From: Cohnella xylanilytica
Lineage (GTDB): Bacteria > Bacillota > Bacilli > Paenibacillales > Paenibacillaceae
Direction of reading: 5' to 3'
Length of the DNA: 64,000 nt
Assembly (NCBI RefSeq): GCF_014212175.1
Contig: NZ_JACJVR010000079.1
Span: 1 to 64,000, forward strand
Shown: piece by piece, positions 58,465-64,000 of the stretch
How positions within the stretch are numbered: the first letter of the stretch is position 1
Layout of the letters: each line of letters opens with the position of its first letter
Program-made: the position numbers and the translations under genes
Notes under the pieces: generated by a model
The model's database searches: none
What the model saw: only the letters and a program-made list of their open reading frames with translations
Told to the model about the DNA's origin: nothing

Positions 58465-59553
58465 TCACGTAATGACGTGCCCGGTGCCGCTTCTCGCTTC
58501 GTAGAACAGCCTTCTCTTCCGGTTGAAAACGCAGCGCACGAGATGGACGGCGAACGTCGCGTCCATCGCGAACAGCCCGACGGCGTACGGGATGAGCAGC
58601 ACGGGCGGGAACTGGCGCACGGCGACCGCCGGGTAGGCCAGGTTCAGCCCCGCGACGATCAGGTACAGCAGGCCGTACCGGACGAAGAGCTCGCCCGCCC
58701 GGATGCGTTCGTCCCGCCCGCGCAGCCGGATCCGGACGACCCACTTGCCTGGGGTGAGGCCGTTCGTGGAATAGGGGATCGCCATGAAGTAGACGGCGAT
58801 GAGCAGCGTATACGCGTAAGGGAACGGGATCCGAAGGATCGCCAGGATGGCGCCGGCCGGAAGCAGGATCAGCCAATCGATGGCCGCGGCCAACGCCCGG
58901 CGGGTATACGTCACCCTCTTCGCAGACAGATCCACGCTCTCGTCCAGCTTGTCGATCCGGGGCAGATGGGACGCGAGCCATTCGGCCGCAAGATACCCGA
59001 TCAACCCGCCGAGCGTGTTCGTGATCAGGTCGTCGACGTCGAACAGCCGGTACGGATAGTCGTAGATGCCGTAGATCCCCGTCACCTGCGTTACCTCGAA
59101 GAAGAGCGACAGCGCGAAGGAGAACGCCAGGCAGCGGACCCAATTCGCCCGGAAGTAATACCGGAGGAACAGGCCGAACGGCACCGTCAGGGCGACGTTG
59201 AACGCCACCTGGAGGAAGGCCCTCTCCTTCAGCAGATGCCAGTAGGTCGAAGGTTCGTTCGCCCGAACCGCCGTCTCCCGGGCGATGTCGGAGAGGAAGT
59301 TGAACGGGATCCATTGGAAGTACGAGTTCGCCTTCGGGGGACTGTTATGGAACGAAGAAGGCAGCGGCAGAAGGATCAGATAGACGGCGTTCATGAGATA
59401 CAGCAGCAGCAAATACAAGATGAGAGCCCGGTATTTGTGAATATACCCGTGACGCCGGTATTGGACGATCAGGAACGGGACCGTGAAGAACGCCGCCGCG
59501 ATCGGGAACGTGAAGAAGGCGTAAGAGATCGGGAACAAATAAGAGTGAAGCAT
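58465..59553 (-). CDS. VanZ/RDD-family membrane protein
   Basis: A 362-residue polytopic membrane protein. Residues about 1-195 form a VanZ-like domain (YLLLLYLMNAVYLILLPLP, FQWIPFNFLSD, FFEVTQVTGIYGIYDYPYRLFDVDDLITNTLGGLIGYLA). Residues about 215-355 form an RDD-type domain (RRALAAAIDWLILLPAGAILAIL, YSTNGLTPGKWVVRIRLRG). VanZ confers weak teicoplanin resistance by an unknown route. It lies downstream of ilvE with its own TATAGT -10 in the gap. AGGT precedes the ATG. Confidence 0.9.
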   Translation of the reverse strand: MLHSYLFPISYAFFTFPIAAAFFTVPFLIVQYRRHGYIHKYRALILYLLLLYLMNAVYLILLPLPSSFHNSPPKANSYFQWIPFNFLSDIARETAVRANEPSTYWHLLKERAFLQVAFNVALTVPFGLFLRYYFRANWVRCLAFSFALSLFFEVTQVTGIYGIYDYPYRLFDVDDLITNTLGGLIGYLAAEWLASHLPRIDKLDESVDLSAKRVTYTRRALAAAIDWLILLPAGAILAILRIPFPYAYTLLIAVYFMAIPYSTNGLTPGKWVVRIRLRGRDERIRAGELFVRYGLLYLIVAGLNLAYPAVAVRQFPPVLLIPYAVGLFAMDATFAVHLVRCVFNRKRRLFYEARSGTGHVIT

Positions 59554-59623
59554 GCGCGCACCTGCCCATTAAGGAAATCGAGACTTCTACTATACAGGAT
59601 TTTCCCCTTGGGCGCTAAATGAA

Positions 59624-60706
59624 TCAGGGCTGGCCGTCCAACGGCTCCGTCCACCCGAACGGATCCGGCGCTCTCCCGTACTGGATGGCGGTAAGCGATC
59701 CGTAGATCCGCCGGCACAGCTCCCCGGTCTCTCCGCCGCCGACGACGCGCCGCTCGCCCCGCCAGTGCAGCTCTCCGATCGGGGAGACGACGGCGGCCGT
59801 GCCCGTCCCGAACGCTTCCTTCAGGCCGCCCGACTCATGGGCTTCCACAATCTCGTCGATGGAGATCGCCCGTTCCTCCACGGGGACGTCCCAGCTTCGC
59901 AGCAGCCGGATCGCCGAATCCCGCGTCACTCCGGCCAGGATGCTTCCGCCGAGCGCGGGCGTCACCGCCGCGTCGCCGATCCGGAAGAAGACGTTCATGC
60001 TGCCGACCTCTTCGATATACCGCCGGTGGACGCCATCCAGCCACAGCACCTGAGCGTGCCCGGCTTCCGCCGCCCCCTCCTGCGCCCTCAGCCCGGAGGC
60101 GTAGTTGCCCCCGGTCTTCGCCGCTCCCAAGCCGCCGCGAACGGCCCGGACGTAATCCGGCTCCACGTGGATGCTCACCGGCCGGATCCCTTGCGCGTAA
60201 TAAGCGCCGACCGGCGACAGGATGACGACGAACCGGTATTGCCGGGAGGGGGACACGCCCAGCGCCGGCTCGGTCGCGATAATGAACGGCCGGATGTAAA
60301 GCGACGTCCCCGGCTCGGACGGAACCCAGTCCCGGTCGAGCCGGACGAGCTCCTTCAGCGCGCGAAGCGCGAGCTCTTCGTCGATGGGCGGAATGCTGAG
60401 CCTCTCGTTCGACCGGTTCAGCCGGGCCAGATTGCTGCGCGGCCGGAACAGCAGAATGCGCCCTTCGTCCGTGCGGTAAGCCTTCAACCCTTCGAACGCG
60501 GTCTGTGCGTAATGGAACGCCTTGGCGGCGGGGTCCAGCGCGATTGGCCCGTAAGGCACGATCCGGGGATGATGCCAGCCCTCCCCTGCGTCGTAATCCA
60601 TCAGGAACATATGGTCGGTGAAAAAACGTCCGAAGCCTAGCGCCTCCCCCTGCGGCTTCTCCTTCGGACTCGACGTCCTCTCAATCTCGATCTCGTAAGC
60701 GCCCAT
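59624..60706 (-). CDS. ilvE: Branched-chain amino acid aminotransferase
   Basis: A 360-residue PLP enzyme of the type II IlvE branch, interconverting Leu/Ile/Val and their 2-oxo acids with glutamate. It has the N-terminal FGRFFTDHMFLMDYDAGEGWHHPRIVPYGPI, YAQTAFEGLKAYR, and the PLP lysine in GLGAAKTGGNYASGL, followed by EEVGSMNVFF and GTAAVVSPIGEL. The ATG at 60706 is nine bases after AGAGGAG. It is divergent from a LysR gene that may control it. Confidence 0.93.
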   Translation of the reverse strand: MGAYEIEIERTSSPKEKPQGEALGFGRFFTDHMFLMDYDAGEGWHHPRIVPYGPIALDPAAKAFHYAQTAFEGLKAYRTDEGRILLFRPRSNLARLNRSNERLSIPPIDEELALRALKELVRLDRDWVPSEPGTSLYIRPFIIATEPALGVSPSRQYRFVVILSPVGAYYAQGIRPVSIHVEPDYVRAVRGGLGAAKTGGNYASGLRAQEGAAEAGHAQVLWLDGVHRRYIEEVGSMNVFFRIGDAAVTPALGGSILAGVTRDSAIRLLRSWDVPVEERAISIDEIVEAHESGGLKEAFGTGTAAVVSPIGELHWRGERRVVGGGETGELCRRIYGSLTAIQYGRAPDPFGWTEPLDGQP

Positions 60707-60807
60707 CGTACCCATCTCCTCTTGGCAATTCGCCATTCATTCGTACTCGTAATTGTAGGATAGCCGTCCGCGTCGTATATTTGAAATATCGGTTTTGTAC
60801 GAATATC

Positions 60808-60822
60808 ATACCTATTCGGTAT
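60808..60822. promoter_or_regulatory. Candidate LysR operator between ilvE and the LysR gene
   Basis: ATACC-TATTC-GGTAT is a perfect inverted repeat (one further C/G pair outside) with the T-N11-A core expected for LysR-type regulators, 25 bp upstream of the LysR start in the divergent intergenic region. Confidence 0.5.
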
Positions 60823-60846
60823 GGAAGGAAGAGGGGCGAAGACGAG

Positions 60847-61749
60847 ATGGATTTCCGACAGCTGCGTTATTTCCTGGCGGTGGCGAACGAAGGGCAGGTA
60901 ACGGGCGCCGCCCGGCTGCTCAACATGGAGCAGCCCCCGCTCAGCCGGCAGATGAAGCAGCTCGAGCGGGAGCTCGGCGTAACGCTGTTCGACCGGAGCG
61001 GCAAGCGCCTGCGGCTGACCGCCGCCGGGGAACTGCTGCGGGAGCGGGCCGAGGCTCTGCTCGCCAGGCTCGGCGAGACCGAGAAGGAAGTGCGGGAGCT
61101 GGACGAAGGCGTCCGGGGGGTGCTCTCCATCGGCGCGGTCGTCTCCTGCGTCTCCCTCCTTCCGGGCCCGATCCGCCGGTTCCGGGAGCAGCACCCCCAG
61201 GTGACGTTCAAGATTCGGGAGGGCGACCACTTCCTGCTCAGCGAGCAGCTCGACAAGCGGACGATCGAATTGGCCGTCACCCGGCTCCCCTTCGAAGCCC
61301 CCTTCGATCCGGCCCGTTACGAAGTCCGGCCTCTACCTTCGGACCCGTTCGCCGCCCTGCTCCCGGCCTCCTGGGTCCCCGCCTCCCGGGCGAGGGAGAT
61401 GGAGATGCGGGAGCTGGCCCGTTATCCGCTGCTGACGCTGAAGACGGAGCATACCCGGGCCATGCACGAGAGAGTATGGGAGGAGTTCCGCCTGCACGGT
61501 CTGAACCCCGAGCCGCTGTGCGAATGCTCCAGCGTGGCGATCATCGTCGCCCTGGTCGCGGCCGGCATCGGCGCCACCGTGCTGCCGAAGTCGGTCGTGG
61601 CTTCGTTCCCGTCGGCGAATATCGCGGTGTTCGATCTGCCGAAGACCGGGTTCCGGTCCGACGTCGGCCTCGTCTGGCTCAAGGACCGCTATTTGTCCCG
61701 GAGCGCCCGACGTTTTATCGAGATTTTCGCCGACCCTCGAGAACACTGA
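60847..61749 (+). CDS. LysR-family transcriptional regulator
   Basis: A 300-residue LysR protein: MDFRQLRYFLAVANEGQVTGAARLLNMEQPPLSRQMKQLERELGVTLFDR is a canonical CbbR/CynR-like DNA-binding domain, followed by the effector domain with VAAGIGATVLPKSV near the C-terminus. The ATG at 60847 follows AGAGGGG and gives the standard length; 22 codons upstream are excluded. Divergent from ilvE and upstream of an EmrB-type exporter, either of which may be its target. Confidence 0.93.
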   Translation: MDFRQLRYFLAVANEGQVTGAARLLNMEQPPLSRQMKQLERELGVTLFDRSGKRLRLTAAGELLRERAEALLARLGETEKEVRELDEGVRGVLSIGAVVSCVSLLPGPIRRFREQHPQVTFKIREGDHFLLSEQLDKRTIELAVTRLPFEAPFDPARYEVRPLPSDPFAALLPASWVPASRAREMEMRELARYPLLTLKTEHTRAMHERVWEEFRLHGLNPEPLCECSSVAIIVALVAAGIGATVLPKSVVASFPSANIAVFDLPKTGFRSDVGLVWLKDRYLSRSARRFIEIFADPREH

Positions 61750-61811
61750 CAGAGAGTTGTCAGCATTCCCTCCGTATACTTGGGTCATAACCAAGGCAAT
61801 GGAGGATGAAT

Positions 61812-63341
61812 ATGCGTACGCAAAAGAATCGCAATACCGGCATCGTGGTCGGCGGGCTTCTGCTCGCCATTCTGATGGCTTCGATGGACAACACGATCAT
61901 GGCGACCGCGATGGGATCGATCATCGGGGAATTGGGAGGACTCGACAAGTTCGTGTGGGTGACCTCGGCCTATATGGTGGCCGAGATGGCGGGAATGCCG
62001 ATCTTCGGCAAGCTGTCGGACATGTACGGGCGCAAGCGCTTCTTCGTCTTCGGCATCGTCGTCTTCATGCTCGGCTCCGCCCTGTGCGGGATGGCGTCTT
62101 CGATCGTGGAGCTGAGCGTCTACCGCGCGATTCAAGGCATCGGCGCCGGGGCGCTGATGCCGATCACCTTCGCCATCATGTTCGACGCGGTCGAGCCGGA
62201 GAAGCGGGGCAAGCTGAGCGGCTTGTTCGGGGCCGTGTTCGGAATGTCCAGCATCTTCGGGCCGCTCGTCGGCGCTTATCTCACCGACCACGTCAGCTGG
62301 CAGTGGAACTTCTACATCAATCTGCCCATCGGCCTGATCGCGCTCGCGATGATCGCGTTCTTCTACCGGGAATCGATGGAACGCTCCAGGCAGCGAATCG
62401 ACTGGCTGGGAGCGGCGACGCTCGTCGGGGCGATCGTCGCCCTGATGTTCGCCCTCGAGCTGGGCGGCAAGCAGTTCGCCTGGGATTCGGCGCCGATCGC
62501 CGGCCTGTTCGCGGCCTTCGCGGTTCTCGCCGTCGCCTTCGTCTTCGCCGAGCGCCGCGCGAAGGAGCCGATCGTCTCTTTTCTCATGTTCAAGAACCGC
62601 CTCTTCGCCACGAGCAACGCGCTCGCCATGCTGAGCAGCGCGGCCTATATGGTCGCTTCCATGTACATTCCGATCTACATCCAGGGGGTGCTGGGCGGCT
62701 CCGCGACGAACTCGGGCCTCGTGCTGCTGCCGATGATGCTGGCTTCGGTCGTAACCGCGACGATCGGCGGCGCGCTGATCACGAAGCTGTCCTACCGCTC
62801 GCTGCTGGTCCTGCCCTTGATCGTCTTCGTGGCGGGCATCGCGCTGCTGACGACGCTGACGGAGGAGACCCCGCGGCTGACCGTCACCTTCTACATGATC
62901 CTGGTCGGCCTCGGCATCGGCGTCTCGTTCTCCGTGCTGAGCAGCGCGGCGGTTCATTCCTTCCCGATGCGGCAGCGGGGAGCGGCCAACTCCACGCTCA
63001 CGTTCCTGCGCTCCCTCGGCATGTCGCTCGGCATCACCGTCTTCGGGATCGTCCAGAACCATTCCTTGTCGCGCCGGATGAGCGAAGCCTTCTCGGGCGA
63101 CGCCTCCGCCGTCCAAGGTCTCGACTTCGGCGATCCGCACGCCCTGATGGACCCCGCCGCCCGCTCGCACATCCCCGGACCGGCGCTCGACCGCATCGCG
63201 GAAGGCCTCTCGTCGTCCATCGCCGTCACGTTCGCGTGGGGACTCATTCCGGCCGCTCTCGCGCTGGCCGCCGCTCTCCTCATGAGCCGCGAGAAGCTCG
63301 ACCCCCGCGCCGAAGCGGAAGCTTACGCCGCCTCGCATTGA
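61812..63341 (+). CDS. DHA2-family (EmrB/QacA) drug exporter
   Basis: A 509-residue MFS transporter with about 14 membrane helices. It has the DHA2 helix-1 signature LAILMASMDNTIMATAMGSIIGEL, loop motif GKLSDMYGRKRFF, and the motif C region GPLVGAYLTDHVSWQWNFYINLPIG. It should use the proton gradient to export cationic or amphipathic drugs. The ATG at 61812 follows GGAGG; the ATG six bases earlier overlaps that site. Its position 62 bp after the LysR gene suggests joint transcription. Confidence 0.94.
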   Translation: MRTQKNRNTGIVVGGLLLAILMASMDNTIMATAMGSIIGELGGLDKFVWVTSAYMVAEMAGMPIFGKLSDMYGRKRFFVFGIVVFMLGSALCGMASSIVELSVYRAIQGIGAGALMPITFAIMFDAVEPEKRGKLSGLFGAVFGMSSIFGPLVGAYLTDHVSWQWNFYINLPIGLIALAMIAFFYRESMERSRQRIDWLGAATLVGAIVALMFALELGGKQFAWDSAPIAGLFAAFAVLAVAFVFAERRAKEPIVSFLMFKNRLFATSNALAMLSSAAYMVASMYIPIYIQGVLGGSATNSGLVLLPMMLASVVTATIGGALITKLSYRSLLVLPLIVFVAGIALLTTLTEETPRLTVTFYMILVGLGIGVSFSVLSSAAVHSFPMRQRGAANSTLTFLRSLGMSLGITVFGIVQNHSLSRRMSEAFSGDASAVQGLDFGDPHALMDPAARSHIPGPALDRIAEGLSSSIAVTFAWGLIPAALALAAALLMSREKLDPRAEAEAYAASH

Positions 63342-63350
63342 GAAGAATCC

Positions 63351-63376
63351 AAGGACGCCCGGCTCCGGGCGTCCTT
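63351..63376. terminator. Bidirectional terminator after the exporter gene
   Basis: The perfect twelve-base arms AAGGACGCCCGG / CCGGGCGTCCTT are separated by only two bases. It lies between convergent stops at 63341 and 63396. Confidence 0.85.
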
Positions 63377-63395
63377 GTGCGCGTTGCGGCCGCGC

Positions 63396-63803
63396 CTACG
63401 TCCAGGCGTCGGCCGGGACGATGCCCTCGTTCACGAGCTGCTTCCACTCGGCGTAGGCCCGGATCTCCTCTTCCAGTTCGTCCCGGTGCGTCTCCTCGAG
63501 CTGGATGCCGTACGCGAAGGCCGGCGTCCGCTCCTCCTGCCAGATCATCGTGCCCCGCAGCTCCAGCTCCCGCGTCAGCCGAACCGAGAGAATCACCTTG
63601 CATTCGTTGTCCGGCAGGCGGAAGTTCAGAGCCGACTCCAGCTTGCAGCCCTGCGGGCTCATATCGATCAGAAGAGCCTGCCCTGGCTTGCTGCGGACGG
63701 CGAAGCCGTTCGCCTCGCGCAGCCGGATCAGGCAGGGCAATTCCGGCACGAACGAATAGCGGTAAGGCTCGCCGCGCCTCGTTAATTCCGAAGCATCTTC
63801 CAT
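63396..63803 (-). CDS. PilZ-domain c-di-GMP receptor-like protein
   Basis: A 135-residue single-domain protein. LLIDMSPQGCKLES matches the PilZ D-x-S-x-x-G motif and is followed by a beta-barrel pattern (CKVILSVRLTRELELRGTMIWQEERTPAFAYGIQLEE). The upstream RxxxR loop is not clear (candidates FAVRSK or the N-terminal RRGEPYR), so c-di-GMP binding is not certain. AAGGAGAATC precedes the ATG and overlaps the stop of the HD-GYP gene, so the two are co-transcribed. Confidence 0.8.
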   Translation of the reverse strand: MEDASELTRRGEPYRYSFVPELPCLIRLREANGFAVRSKPGQALLIDMSPQGCKLESALNFRLPDNECKVILSVRLTRELELRGTMIWQEERTPAFAYGIQLEETHRDELEEEIRAYAEWKQLVNEGIVPADAWT

Positions 63804-63818
63804 AGACTCCGATTCTCC

Positions 63819-64000
63819 TTATACGATAATTTCTTGAATCTGAAGGTGGCGTTCCACGCTGAGATCGATATACTCCCGGTTCACCCTCACGAGAGGCCGG
63901 GTATCGTCGTGAGGGTTGATCCGAACGACCACGCCCCATCGGCCGTCCGTCAGCTTCACGCTCCGGCCGATCAGGTGGCGGATCAGATTGTTCAGGAATA
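63819..64000 (-). CDS. C-terminal end of an HD-GYP-type protein (partial)
   Basis: The last 60 codons of a minus-strand gene that continues past the window edge. The visible end (LIGRSVKLTDGRWGVVVRINP ... RPLVRVNREYIDLSVERHLQIQEIIV) resembles the small barrel that closes many Paenibacillus HD-GYP c-di-GMP phosphodiesterases; the catalytic domain is outside the window. The stop lies 15 bp before the PilZ start. Confidence 0.6.
   Translation of the reverse strand, partial: FLNNLIRHLIGRSVKLTDGRWGVVVRINPHDDTRPLVRVNREYIDLSVERHLQIQEIIV

Overview
The window is a GC-rich chromosomal segment of a Gram-positive, endospore-former-type Firmicute, most probably a member of the Paenibacillaceae (Cohnella/Paenibacillus-like). 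This is inferred from strong AAGGAGG-type ribosome binding sites, frequent GTG/TTG starts, A/T-rich Fur and PerR boxes, PerR next to a catalase, and family content (MsrA, ThrE halves, DUF523, VanZ/RDD, CGNR). No rRNA, tRNA, CRISPR, insertion sequence or phage gene was seen.

The centre (about 9.1-38.6 kb) is a hybrid NRPS / trans-AT PKS gene cluster. One long minus-strand array runs from a promoter near 35.9 kb: NRPS with C-A(Asn code)-T-E; double-domain SagB/ThcOx-type flavin oxidoreductase; MGT-type glycosyltransferase; an S12 serine peptidase fused to a SyrD-type ABC exporter; a second NRPS (C-A-T plus half a condensation domain, Lys-like code); LLM flavin monooxygenase; free-standing acyltransferase; an AT-less PKS (KS-KR-ACP-KS-ACP) ending in a BtrH-like cysteine acyltransferase domain instead of a thioesterase; a tandem 52-bp hairpin repeat; a free ACP; and a radical SAM/SPASM enzyme. 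A divergent gene encodes a second BtrH-like protein with a carbohydrate-binding-like C-terminal domain, and a convergent gene encodes an Sfp-type phosphopantetheinyl transferase. The logic matches the acyl-D-Asn prodrug strategy of colibactin (ClbN/ClbP), xenocoumacin (XcnA/XcnG) and zwittermicin (ZmaM): an acyl-D-asparaginyl cap is put on first and removed by the exporter-linked peptidase. The product and the combination with a BtrH-like release domain are not ones I recognise.

Left flank (0-9 kb): a Fur-boxed iron-siderophore binding lipoprotein; an OmpR/kinase/ABC module of the antibiotic-stress type; MsrA; an NlpC/P60 endopeptidase; an AraC regulator with an effector domain; a two-gene ThrE exporter; and a DUF616 glycosyltransferase.

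Right flank (38.7-64 kb): ordinary chromosomal genes, mostly small regulator/enzyme units: SRPBCC-ArsR, MFS, SDR, LysR, DUF523, nitroreductase, MBL-CGNR, a secreted beta-propeller, MarR, two small conserved proteins, PerR-KatA, a DNA alkylation repair protein, GyrI-like effector proteins, a THUMP methyltransferase, MBL, VanZ/RDD, IlvE-LysR, an EmrB-type MFS, and a c-di-GMP pair (HD-GYP end plus PilZ) running off the window. Several regulators have well-formed inverted repeats placed on their own promoters, listed below as candidate operators.
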